Of a DNA stretch of 64,000 nt, positions 12,871 to 23,839 are shown piece after piece (within the stretch, counting starts at the first letter, position 1; the number at the start of each line of letters is the position of its first letter). The DNA is from Marsupella aquatica (taxonomy: Eukaryota > Marchantiophyta). A model generated the notes under the pieces. That model was not told the origin of the DNA, did not search any database, and saw only the letters and a list, made by a program, of their open reading frames with translations. Position numbers and translations under genes: made by a program. The stretch spans positions 11,470,001-11,534,000 of the forward strand of contig OZ316892.1 in assembly GCA_973895155.1 (NCBI GenBank). The letters run 5' to 3'.

Positions 12871-14084
12871 CTCTGGGCAAAGAGAACCTGCAATTGGTGT
12901 CTTGGAGGCACCCGAGGTACTTCCTGTCTGTTAGGTAATTGGGGATGACATTGGATTTTTAAACATTCAAGAGAGCACAGACTACAGATGTTCTCATTCT
13001 GCTTAATTGTGAGATGTTCTCATACTTCTGAATTGTGAATCATGCAACGGGGATGGGCTTTTTAGAACTAGTCCCTATCAGGTTGCAAAATGCCATGGGA
13101 GCAGCTTGGCAAACCTAGAGGTCCATCCAGGCTTAATTATTTCTTCAAGCCCTGATTTAAAAGCCTGGAAAGGTTATGGGCCAAGCGATTACATAGTGAC
13201 TAAATTTTGAATATTTTTTGTTTTAGTTGTCTATATATATTTTTGTCATTGCTTACTGCAATTTTTTGGGCTAACCATAGAGACAACTATGAAAGAAAAG
13301 AATAACCCAAAAAGGAATGCAATTGAGTTTAGTGGCCATTGCATTGTGCAATATGGATTTGAAGCACAATGTGCTGGGTTTCTGATTTACGTGTAATAAT
13401 TCAAAATATGACTCCCAGTCACATATTTTAGAGCAGGTAACACCTCCAATAAGGGGCAATGGGTAGTAAGCTTCACACATTTTAGAATAGGATATCCTGA
13501 TGCCCATGAGCAGGTATTAAGTTGCAATCCCCTGTGGGTAGTTAGCCACAAGGGGAACCCCTTGTCAAGGATAACATGCAACACAAGACAAAGAAGATCA
13601 CCAAATCCAAACTCAACATAGTAAACCTATCCATAAACTCTGTTAACCAGAGATGGCTAGTACGTTCTTGGGTCAAAATACTGCACCAGAAAGACCTTTA
13701 AAGTTTTCACTTGACCAAAGTTTTAGGGAAGTTTGTGCAGACCAAATCTGTGCATCAAAAGTTTTGATTGCTTTTCAAACATTTGACCTTGGTTTATTAA
13801 TTGAAGTCAAATGGTCAGTTAGGATCCACATTTCAAACAAAAGGGGCATTGGTTTGAAACATAGTGGTCTAAACTGTGCAACAAAACAGGCATGAGGTTA
13901 CTAACCTTACTACTAATTCGAGAACAGAAGCTACAATTGTGGTCTAGGTTTCTAAAGTGAAGCCTCTAGCCCGAAACTCTAGGGCCACACCAAATGTACA
14001 TGGATGGAGAGGAGGATGAGGCACTTTAAGGGATGTTTCTTTAGGAATTGACATGTTTCAAACTGAAAACTGTTCACCAAAAAT

Positions 14085-14284
14085 GCATGAAATGATAATT
14101 ACTTTCCCCAAAGGTCTTAAAGTGCTTTTGAGTTTTACCAAAAGCACCAAATTGCACAGAATGATAATTACTTAACTGAAAGGTCTTAAAGTGCTCTTGA
14201 GTTTTACCAAAAGAACCAAAACTGCATAGAATGATAATTACTTTACCGGAAGGTCTTAAAGTGCTCTTCAGTTCCACCAAAAAG
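14085..14284. repeat. Tandem repeat, about 69 bp x 3
   Basis: Three copies of a unit containing AATGATAATTAC, AAGGTCTTAAAGTGCT and AGTTTTACCAAAA start near 14089, 14158 and 14228. Divergence is several bases per copy. The period is close to a multiple of three, so a short minus-strand frame stays open through the array; this is an artefact of the repeat. Confidence 0.85.
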
Positions 14285-15664
14285 GGAGATTTACATCTCT
14301 GTTTTGAATAAACTCCTCACTTGTCAGACAAAAGACAAAGAAATAGTATCAATAGTGCTAATGGTCCATAAACAGTGATTCAAAGTCGTCCTCAAAGTTG
14401 CATGAGAAGGTTTTAGGCATCTCACAGCGCTGATTCGAAAACAGAGTTTATGCACAGTTGTTCTTTTTCCAATTTAGATAACTTTTTGGTCTCGAATGAA
14501 GGGCTGACAAGGAAAAGAACCAAATTAGCTTCTCCGAAACCATGTTTGAACAGAAGTCCTATCACTCCCCATCATCTCAATCTGTTAGCCGGTACCAAGG
14601 ACTTCTCAACAAGCACGGTATTGGCATTTGACTATGGTGTTCTGTGCAGACGGCATGCAGCTTACACAAAGCACTCGATAAAACCGAGAGGAAACTTTGA
14701 AACATGAGTGCATACCCAGTCTTTTCAGTTGGTAAGAAGTCCATACAAAGTCACGTAAATGATTATTGCATTTCAAGAGTACTCACCCAACTCATATCTG
14801 GACGTTAATAGTCCAGCATCACAATCAGAATTTGTAGTACCTGAGGTCTTTTCCAGTGTCCTTACATCTCTGAAATGACCTGCTTACTGACAGTGAGAAT
14901 TTCCGTGGAAACATCGTTTGGAGCGCAAAATTCTCCTCGAGTCTAATCAGGTATTTGTGGCATGCATGAATGAAGAGTGCTGTTTCGGTTATTACAACAT
15001 AGACAAGCTCCACTTTCATGCAAGCTCGCAGATCGCAAGTGTGAAGAACTCACTCAAACATCGACCTCAGTAGAAAATTGTGAAATCTCCGTTGTGACTG
15101 AATATTTGAACCTTTCTGTTCCGCGTGGAAGTTTCTCTGCTTCGATTGCCACCTGAAACCAGTTGGTTACTGTCAACGTACGCAGATGTTGGTGTGTCAG
15201 TGTTGGCTTACTAACCACTTTCCATGGGCCGCTGACAGGCTTGGCCTCTTTTCTCATCTTAATCCCAATATGTGTTCCGTTTCTATGCAGGCCTCCTTTC
15301 GAGCTGCAGATTTCAGTTTAATGCGAAGCAAGTAGTAATGGAGTTCAAAATTAAGGTTCTTACGCAAGATCAAACCGTGACCTTAGCTGCTGCAGGCAGA
15401 GGATAGTGCAGTAGCCTTGGGTTGGAAGCTCACACCTGAAGAAGTCAATGAACTCTCACGACTTGGAAAGTTGGGCAAAACCCACCAAGTTTTGGCGTCA
15501 TGGATGAATAAGAAATTTTGTTTTATTTAGTGAACCTTTTCAATGGAGGTATGCACGTTGTAAACGCTCACAGTAAGAGCAACAAATGACTGCAGAAATG
15601 CAGAAATGAACTACTGATGCCCTAGTGTGCACCACTCTATCCCTATATACAACAGACACGAGGA
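14285..15664. other. 3' flank of the AP-4 sigma gene, no gene recognised
   Basis: The segment is slightly more GC-rich than the spacer to its left and may include the AP-4 sigma 3' UTR. Short open frames are present on both strands, but none shows a domain, and no pair of frames can be joined into a recognisable protein. Confidence 0.45.
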
Positions 15665-17665
15665 TCATGAGGACTTGTCCATGAGTTGAATAGGAGTCAA
15701 AATGTTTTGCTTGTTAATCTCCACAATACACCCATTCACTACCATTTCCTCCAGCATGAAATGAGCTTTCTCAAGATGGAACATGATGTCCAATTCGCAC
15801 TGCACATGTCAGAAATGCAGCTCAGGGTAATGCAAGGATCAAGTGACGCTCAATTTCGAAGTGGCGGAACACAAGGACGCGGACTGCACTAAAGCCTCAA
15901 GAACAATATAATTCTAGGCTTTGGGGAAGAAACCGACTCTAACACCGATAAACACCCCATTGGTCATTGAGGATGCCAGTCCGAAGTCTCAAAGAGTCTT
16001 AAAAGTACCAGACAACAGTTATCCAAATCTCAATTTCCAAAACAACGAGTGAAACCAAGACCAAACCAAAATCTAAGGAGTTGAGTTCACTGACCACATT
16101 GCCGAAATATCGATCTAGGGTTTCCACCACGCAATGGATGAACTCCAAGATTGCCATCTCATTCTGCATAATCATAACCATTCATATCAATGTAATTTGT
16201 AACGAAAGCATTCAAACAGCCCACATATGGTGCAACGGGAGAAAGGCGTAAATAGCAGTCATGTCTTACGTGGACTGTGATAATCACTAGATTGAAAAAT
16301 AGAAAATGTTTTGAATGCAGAATTTTTTTAACAAACATGTAGTCACTTGTAATCAACACCGAACTCGCCATGCAGTCTGCCTAGTGGCTCCGCTTCCCAC
16401 GAGAAAAGAGTCCTTGAATTATTTTGTCTGGAATGAGGAAAAGTCTTGTCCTGCCTGTGAGACAAGACTAGCCCTACGGCAAAGACCATAGCACAAACCG
16501 AGGTGCAAATATCTTACTGCGAATGATTTCACTCACTCCTGAGGCCACCCTTGGAATTTGAAGTTAAGAATGGTGGTCCCAGCTTCACTCGAAACGGAAA
16601 TGTATTTATGAGGGACAGCAAGTTGAAATGATTTATTGCCTAAGAATGACATTTCGATCACCATTATGGTTCGGGGAGTGGAAATCAAAGGAATACGGTA
16701 GATCCAGCTCATAGCATCAAGCTCTTGTGATGCAAACCCTACTCATCGGGCTATAAGAGACAAGATTGACAGTGAAGAAAAAAGTATCAAGACTCACTAT
16801 ACATAGAACACCGCTGCTCCTTCCCCTCATAAGGGTTTATAGCTTCCACAGTTTAGGAAGGACCTGGAATTGCGTGCGACTTTCAGGATGCACAAGATGT
16901 TGATTAGGTCCGCTTGTAGTCATGATGAGTATGAAGAGGAAAAGGGACACAGAGTATCTTGGAGGAACATAGTAACATTGTCTTACCTCATCCCCGTCTA
17001 CCCCCACCAAGAAGAACAGGGAAGCATATCGCCTGTAGATTATTTTGTAGTTCCGATGTTCCACAAACGAGCACTGCAATGAAAGACCACACTCCCAGAA
17101 TTAGGATTTGCCTCAGCCAGCCAACATAGCTGATACCTAAAAGCAGATGTTGAAAGGCAGATATCCACACTAATCTTCGCAATTACCTTAAAGTTAAGAG
17201 CAACCCAAAACCGCCCAGCTCTGTCGCCCACAATAAATGCGGCAGACTCTTCCGTAGACTAACATGCAAGGACGCATAGACCATGAACAAAAGCCTGGGA
17301 GGCACAAGCAAATTGCTACTGCAGGACTGAACCACACACGAATCCTGGGTTTGACATGGCTGACGACAAGCTGAGGGAAACGCGAAGCAAAGCAAAGCTA
17401 CGATCTTTTGCGACGAGGTCTTTCAGGAGTATGCGAACCAAGTGGGATGAGAAAGCTATTCAGATCTAACAGAAGTTTCTTTCACAGGGGAGGAAGGACC
17501 GAACGGATAGCAGAAACTAGAAACCTGTTGTTCGGTTCTCTTGAGGCACTTGCGCACGATCTCTCCCTCGAGAGCCCGGCGTTCTTCGATGGTCAAGTAC
17601 TCATAGTATTGTGCCAGCCTGGTCTGCCCTTGCCTATTCACCAGAAGCACGAACCTAATCGCCAT
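15665..17665 (-). CDS. AP4S: AP-4 complex subunit sigma (small adaptin)
   Basis: Coding exons: 17665-17525, 17073-16987, 16163-16095 and 15799-15665. All junctions are phase 0 with GT..AG and give 143 aa, the usual length for plant AP-4 sigma. The protein is the small longin-fold chain of the AP-4 coat, which sorts cargo at the trans-Golgi network. Exon 1 encodes [20 protein letters not shown] and [15 protein letters not shown]. Exon 2 opens [20 protein letters not shown], exon 3 holds [20 protein letters not shown], and exon 4 starts [20 protein letters not shown]. These identify AP-4 sigma rather than AP-1, AP-2 or AP-3 sigma. The first ATG of exon 1 is the start. A 5' UTR intron is possible, because a good donor (AGAG|GTAAAG) lies near 17956. 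No truncation or missing block is seen. Confidence 0.95.
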
Positions 17666-18300
17666 TGCCGCCCCGGGCTGTCAGTTCTAGATCAAGACTG
17701 CAGTTCTGATTTTCCCCAGGCGTGCAGGATCCCTGGTATGCGCCCTAAGATGGTCAGCAGTAGACTCATCCAGAGCTCCAGCTGAACCAACGTTGACAGG
17801 ACAAGTCAACAGTAATAAGATTTTCACAGTCAATCGCAAATCTTAATCCTTAAGCTGCAACTCGCGCGAGAGAGCCATTGGACGAACTCATCGTGTGACA
17901 AACCCAAGAACAAAATTATATCAAAGAAATCAAAAGTTCGGTGAAAGCTCTTTACCTCTGCTTCCTTGCTGCAGAGCGGGCACTTGTCGATCTTGTCCTC
18001 TCGGCTTGGACACTGAGAAATCGTCACTACCCACGCTCGAGCTCTACAATAAGAGAGCCTAGTGCATCAATTTCTCTCAATCAAATTAAAATTGGAGAGG
18101 GTACAGTAGTTTCTGCGCTGAATTGCTTGGTTGGGAGGTTCGTGTTTCGCAGCATCTTCGTTCAAGACCTTCACTCTCGACGAGCTCTGGGGCATGGTCA
18201 TGAAAACTAGCATTTCGTCATTTGAACAGGAGAAGAAGACTTTTGCTGTCACGGAAGACAATCGTTATTACTACATTAGCCTCTGGACAGGAGGGTGAAA
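17666..18300 (-). promoter_or_regulatory. AP-4 sigma 5' leader and proximal promoter
   Basis: The stretch upstream of the AP-4 sigma ATG is GC-richer than its surroundings. It contains a candidate non-coding first exon ending in a splice donor near 17956 on the minus strand. A frame through it reads CPSREDKIDKCPLCSKEAE, but has no in-frame ATG before an upstream stop, so I treat it as untranslated. No clear TATA box was found. Confidence 0.35.
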
Positions 18301-18539
18301 AAAGAATAATGACCAGTCAAAAGTACTGTAAGGTGAAACCACCGAGGGTTAGCTATTTTAACCCATTAACGTAACGTGAAACCAATCTGTCTTAGAGCAC
18401 CCCACTAGTGAGCTATTCCTTTATATATCCAAACACTATATGTGGATTACACAATTTCATTTTGGTTGGAAGTCTCTCTGACCTTTCAATCCTGGTGACG
18501 TTTTCCCCTAATCATGAGATAGACATAAAGGTGCCATGT

Positions 18540-18665
18540 GCACCTTTTGAGTGCTCAACCTGTCACTCACCCCCCAGCTCGCGCACTCCTTGAAATCCAG
18601 TTGTCAGGCTGACTACCCAACTGCCCACAACTTCCGAGTGCCTGGCCATCTCACTTATGCTAGAC
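18540..18665. repeat. Dispersed repeat, copy A
   Basis: The segment running from GTCACTCACCCCCC through CTTGAAATCCA, CTGACT and TGCCTGGCCATCTCACTTATG matches, word by word and in the same order and orientation, the segment at 55672-55780. A shorter relative lies near 56200-56275. Copies are heavily diverged. The family is unknown to me and could be an old SINE. Confidence 0.5.
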
Positions 18666-18868
18666 AAAACTTACAATTGACAATCTTAAGCAACAAATTT
18701 GAATTGGGCTAGTTTGTCTAGAAGTGCACACTCAAGATTGAACCACAATTTTCTCTATTACAACAATCACATGCAAAGTACTGAAGAGGCTTTCCGGATA
18801 TATTCATTCATGGGATCTTACCTGATTGTGGTTATTGATTCCAATTTATATTTGGGAAGAGCCCGCAC

Positions 18869-18892
18869 GGGTGGGTTGGGGGGGGAGGGGGG
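18869..18892 (+). other. G-quadruplex motif
   Basis: Four runs of three or more G separated by one or two bases (GGGTGGGTTG followed by two longer G runs split by a single A) satisfy the standard intramolecular G-quadruplex pattern with very short loops. It is intergenic, and C-rich sequence follows at 18970-19010. Confidence 0.75.
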
Positions 18893-19449
18893 CGCTCAGA
18901 GGCCCATCAGTACCAGCCAAGGGAATGCAAGCCACCAGAGTGCATATAATTGAAGGTGGGGGAGGGAAAACCCAACACCCCCACCCCAAACCACCTACAC
19001 CTAACCAGACCATGAGACCCCGAAGAGCCACAGAGGGGTGGCTCTCACATGGACCCAGTGCTAGATCAATCTGCTCTGGTTGGATCTTGTAAAATTCACC
19101 TAAATAATTTTTTTATTGTTCCTTTGGTTACAGGACTGAGTCCAATAGAATAGCTAGATTAAACTTCTAGACCAGCAAGGAAAGACAAAATTTTGACCCG
19201 CTATATGGCTAACCCTCACTTGATATCTCTACCTTTGCTTTGCCTGAGATAGGCCAAGAATAACCATTGTTTAGAAAGGTCCAAAATGGTAATTTTAAAT
19301 TTCTCATCAAGGGTTTTAATAAATAATACAGAGTAAGGAAGGATACTGGCTATGCTTCTGATATGGGTCAAGGGGCAGAGGAAGTTCAGAAATATGCCAA
19401 ACTGCTGCACCTAAAAGCCTTAACCAAATGATAGTGCAAAACCTGTTCA

Positions 19450-19545
19450 CACAAAACACTTGAGTGGCACTCGGCGTTCAGCTCAAGTGGCCAGGAGTGA
19501 CTTGTGAGTGACAGATCTGAAGTTCAATCCATTCACCAGACACTT
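19450..19545 (+). mobile_element. Possible tRNA-derived SINE fragment
   Basis: GTTCAGCTCAAGTGGCCAGG resembles an RNA polymerase III A box, and about 45 bp later GAAGTTCAATCC resembles a B box. The downstream sequence (19545-19790) is made of degenerate internal repeats containing CAGTTTTGGC/AATTTTGCT words. No poly-A tail or target-site duplication was found. Confidence 0.3.
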
Positions 19546-19937
19546 CTGCCCAGTTTTGGCTATGGGGTGGCAAAGGTGATTTACAACGCAACATCTCAAG
19601 TTAGTTCCTTGACCAGAAAATTTTGCTGCACTTTCTGTTATGGTATGGCAGAACCCTATGCATACAACAAGGTTCTATTCCAAACAGTCTCAGGCAAGTT
19701 TTCTACCAGACAATTTTGCCTAGAATCCTTTTGCATGCAGCATGGTTCTATTTCATACGGTCTCACACTCATTGACATAATCAGAACATTTTTTCTCTTA
19801 AGAAAATTCCCCTATGTCTATATTTTTTGTGTCTATTATGAATAAAAATTCCAACAATTTGATACCAATTAATCCAAATTTGATACCAATTAATCCTGAA
19901 TCTTTTGCAAATCCCTAAGAGTTTTGCTATGAGTTTA

Positions 19938-20061
19938 ATAGATGTTATGCACCACGTGCATGTAATATATCACAATGCCAAAGGGCAAAAACTCCATGTT
20001 TAGTAGATGTTATGCACCATGGGCATGTAATATATCACAATGCCAAAGGGCAAAAACTCCA
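19938..20061. repeat. Direct tandem duplication, about 66 bp x 2
   Basis: The unit contains TAGATGTTATGCACCA, GCATGTAATATATCACAATG and CCAAAGGGCAAAAACTCC. Copy one starts near 19938 and copy two near 20004, with only two or three differences. A separate 19-bp duplication (TTTGATACCAATTAATCC) sits just upstream at 19857-19894. Confidence 0.85.
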
Positions 20062-21352
20062 AACCCGGGAGAAGGTATCCCACAGGCATATAATTATCTT
20101 GTAATAAACCCCCCTCTTTGTTACCCAGCTTTCCCCTTTCTTGAAAAATGTATATTTTGACGTGAAATTCTGTTCCAGAAGTAAACGAATCTTTTACCCA
20201 ACAAACAAGGATAAACATGAAACGTGGATACTTGCCAGCGCCCAAGAATCACTTTCTAATGTGCGAATTTCTGAACTTGTCCCAAAAGGAAAGCAAGCAT
20301 CACGAGCAGGAAACACTGCTCATTCGCATCTATCTAGATCGAAGCATGGTGAGCAGAGACAAGGGCCCTTCGTACTCCGAGCCACAATTCTAATCTCCGA
20401 ACGACCCACTGTACCTGTAGCTTGATATACCTCGTCGGGCTCTTCGAAATGGCATGGCGGCTGGCTGGCTAATAACAAATTGCACTACTAAGAAAATTTG
20501 CAAAACTACGAAATCTCTGCAGTTGGTCATCACCAAACCAGTAACCTTTCCATTTAGGTGATCAGAAACCCCTCCGTGACCTAGAGAATCTGAAGGTAAC
20601 CCAGGCAACTAATGTGAGGAAAGAATATCCTCCATACACTCTGAAGGACAAGTGAACAGCCTATTTCTCAATTGTTTCTAGTTTACCATCACTAGCTGAG
20701 GCTCCAATGCAGATATTTGTTCGGTGCACTTCGATCCTGTGTGAAAAGAAAGTCTCATTTGCCGTCCGAAGTCATACAATCGATAGTCCGTAGCATATGT
20801 TACAGGTTCTCAGGGTGACATTCATGCACATTTCACTTCACTTGATTCCATGTGTCAGGTGGAGGCAGTGGTAAAAAGCTTTAGTTATTGAAAAGCATTC
20901 GCAGAACAGATTAGGACACAAACCGGATCCGTGGCGTTTCAGTATGTTGTCAAAACTTAAGGATGAAAACATCCACCGCTGCCCAGATGTACAGCAACAG
21001 GTGGAAATCGATAAAAGAATTAAAGCACCGGATCAGTGAAATGAGGAGTCAGCTTTGCGTGTGGATGTTGATTTGGAAACAAACGCTGAATATAATACCA
21101 ACCCAGTAAAGAATTGACGTATCTGTTTGCTAAGAACTCAGTACCCTTACTCTTCACTTGCCGGACAAAGACGCACTAAGCCTACACCTACCAGAAAGAC
21201 CCTGTCCTAAACTAAAACACGGTGTGTCCAACTGTGATGCGTGATTTTTCGGGAAAGTTTAAAACCTACCCTTCAGATCCAAGCATATCTTGTAGTACTG
21301 AATACGGATTGCCAAAACTATCTGCACAATGGACAGTGGACGGGCTTTACAT

Positions 21353-23496
21353 TCAGTCAAGAACCTTGGATATGACACCGGCACCGACAGTCTTTCCTCC
21401 CTCTCTAATGGCGAACCTCATCTTCTGTTCGCAAGCAATAGCGTTGATGAGCTGCACAGTCATTTTGATACGATCACCAGGCATGACCATTTTCGTCTCC
21501 TCTCCCTTGTCATTCTCGACTGAGGAGACGGATCCAGTCACGTCTGTTGTCCTCATGTAAAATTGTGGCCTGTAACCCGCGAAGAAGGGGGAATGTCTCC
21601 CTCCCTCCTCTTTCTTCAAGATGTAAACGGATGCCTCAAACTTGCTATGGGGAAGGATGCTTCCAGGCTTGGACAGAACCATCCCTCTCTGAATATCAGC
21701 CTTGGTGATGCCTCTCAGAAGAATTCCTATGTTGTCTCCTGCAAGGGCCTCGTCCAACAACTTTTGGAACATCTCGAGCCCGGTCACCGTGGTTCCCCTT
21801 GTTTCTTTCAATCCCACAATCTCCACGGTTTCGCCTACCTTAATGGTGCCACGCTCGACACGACCGGTGGCAACAGTTCCTCGTCCAGTAATAGAGAACA
21901 CGTCCTCCACAGCCATCAAGAATGGCAACTCCGTTTGTCTGGCTGGTACAGGAATGTAGTTATCCACTTCGTCCATCAGGTCGAAAATCTTGTCAACCCA
22001 TTTGTTCTCACCTCGGCCAATTTTGGGATTCTCTATGAGGGCCTCAAGTGCGAGAAGAGCAGACCCTGAGACAATGGGGACATCATCACCAGGAAACTCG
22101 TACGAGGTCAGGAGATCCCGGACTTCGAGGTCGACAAGCTCCAAGAGTTCGTCATCGTCAACCTGGTCCTGCTTGTTTAGGAACACAACCATATTGGGCA
22201 CACCGACTTGCTTGGCCAGGAGAATATGCTCCTTAGTCTGAGGCATGGGACCATCAGCACCAGATACCACGAGGATTGCACCATCCATTTGCGCAGCCCC
22301 TGTAATCATGTTCTTGACGTAATCTGCGTGTCCAGGGCAATCGACATGCGCATAATGGCGGTTGGCAGTCTCGTACTCAACTGTGGCTGTATTGATGGTG
22401 ATTCCTCTCGCCTTCTCCTCCGGTGCAGCATCAATCTCATCGTACTTCTTTCCGGTACGCCCTCCAATGGAGGCGAGTGCCATACTAAGGGCGGCGGTGA
22501 GGGTTGTCTTGCCATGGTCAACGTGCCCAATCGTGCCGATGTTGAGATGGGGCTTATTCCTTTCAAATTTACCTCGTGCCGCTCGCACCACGAGAACATC
22601 ACTCCTCCTTCTCGTCGACGAGGAGCTGAACACCAAAACAAAGTGCAACCTCTCGTCAATCCATATCAAATTCCTAGCTCCAGGTAACCTAACCAACAGC
22701 TTCCGCACCTCCAACTTTCCATGCTATCTTCTAAAGGGATGAGAGTTTCCGGAAAGAGGCCGCAAGCGCCTCTACGACATTCCACCCAATCTCCAAAACT
22801 AGTCAAGCCAAAGCAGAAATTTGATCTGTTTCTACACAGGTTTGCAGGGTGGAATGTCGTAGAGGCGCTTGAAACAGACCAACAATCTCAACAGATAGAG
22901 AGGATTTGACAGCGGTCACTAGAAACTCCGAAACACTGGAATTCCGGCATATCAACTGATACATGGAGGACCGAAAGGACGAATGGCAGAGCTCACTGAA
23001 CCACGACAACACAAAAGCAGAGTTCTCACGACTGAGGAAAACAGCACATCAATGGCACCTCTCGGTCAGCTTCCACCAACACAGCATTCTCTACAAACTG
23101 AGTATAATCGCCACTCACGAAGTACGAGAAGAACATCACCCCGCACACGCACAGGAGATGGGGGAAGACTTGGGGCAATTCCTACAGCGAGGGCACGAAA
23201 TGCGCCAAACGCAACGCATTAAAGCGCATACTGCTCAGAAAACAACAAACGAATCCTCTAGAAGACATTTCAAACCAAGAACAACGCACTGACCTTTCCT
23301 TCCAAGCCACAGCTCGTGCCGCGTCCGTGAAACTGGCTTGCGAGAACGAGAATCCCGAGCTCAGTATTCTCTGAGCCCCAATCTGCTTCGCCTTCAGAGC
23401 ACCTCCATCCGCAGAGACTCTGGTGCACGGTGCCGCGTTCCTCGGCACAGACGCACACACGGTCACAAAAGTCGGTGTTGCTGTGCAGCTCGCCAT
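21353..23496 (-). CDS. TUFA: Nuclear-encoded chloroplast translation elongation factor Tu
   Basis: Two exons, 23496-23294 and 22625-21353, with the serine codon split AG|C across a 668-nt intron; 491 aa. EF-Tu is the GTPase that delivers aminoacyl-tRNA to the plastid ribosome. The first exon and the start of the second form an A/S/T/R-rich plastid transit peptide of about 80 residues, and the mature protein begins around [21 protein letters not shown]1 GHVDHGKT is at 101-108, switch I RGITI at 141-145, G3 DCPGH at 163-167, G4 NKQD at 218-221 and G5-type SGSAL at 254-258. Domains II and III run to the C terminus without a break. The start is the first ATG ([10 protein letters not shown]); six bases upstream the frame opens only with TTG. 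The mature sequence is of the plastid/cyanobacterial type rather than the mitochondrial one. Confidence 0.96.
22763..22871. repeat. Perfect inverted repeat, 25-bp arms, inside the TUFA intron
   Basis: Positions 22763-22787 (starting CAAGCGCCTCTACGAC) are the exact reverse complement of 22847-22871 (ending GTCGTAGAGGCGCTTG), with 59 nt between them. Both arms lie inside the single TUFA intron (23293-22626), so the pre-mRNA can fold into a 25-bp stem. The match stops abruptly at both ends. Confidence 0.95.
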
Positions 23497-23839
23497 CGCC
23501 AACGCCCAGGCACGCGAAATCCCAAATCAAGCTCTCGCTCGGACGAAGTGGAGTGGGGACCGAGGAAAGGAGGAAGGGCACCAAAGAGATGGGTCGCGCA
23601 GAGGAGACGAACTCTGGAGACGGAGTAGGTCTGAAAAGTGCGATTATCCGACGACAGAAAGATTGCAGAATAGATAGGATGATGCCAGCCACAGATTTGG
23701 GGTTCCCCACCTCAATCTGAGGCCCCCAGCCCCCGAGTTTTTCAGATGGATTGGATGGATTGGTTCGAATCCAAAGGCCGATGGAAAGATAGAAAAGCGA
23801 GAGCCTGATGAACGAGAGAGAGAGAGAGGCGAGTTCGAG

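Larger units (their letters stand above)
8300..14070. other. AT-rich intergenic spacer, no gene recognised
   Basis: Open frames stay under about 95 codons and none resembles a family I know, including transposon proteins. Apart from the perfect inverted repeat at 8851-8890 and a tRNA-like promoter pattern near 12.8 kb, I see only poly-T/A runs and scattered degenerate repeats. Confidence 0.6.
18300..21352. other. Spacer between AP-4 sigma and TUFA
   Basis: No protein gene is recognised. The right-hand part, next to 21353, presumably includes the TUFA 3' UTR. The rest holds a G-rich tract, a C-rich repeat segment at 18540-18665, a tRNA-like SINE pattern near 19.5 kb and a 66-bp duplication near 20 kb. 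Confidence 0.5.

Noticed and set aside
17830-18027. Cysteine-containing frame CPSREDKIDKCPLC upstream of AP-4 sigma
   Set aside because: No ATG in frame before an upstream stop, ends at a splice donor and lies in the expected leader; treated as untranslated.
21563-22742. Plus-strand frames up to 168 codons
   Set aside because: Antisense shadows of the TUFA coding exon; none resembles a protein family.
23742-23775. GGTTCGAATCC, the tRNA T-loop consensus
   Set aside because: No acceptor stem, D arm or anticodon arm can be built around it, and the other copy of this block near 24740 lacks the consensus; it is part of a dispersed repeat.
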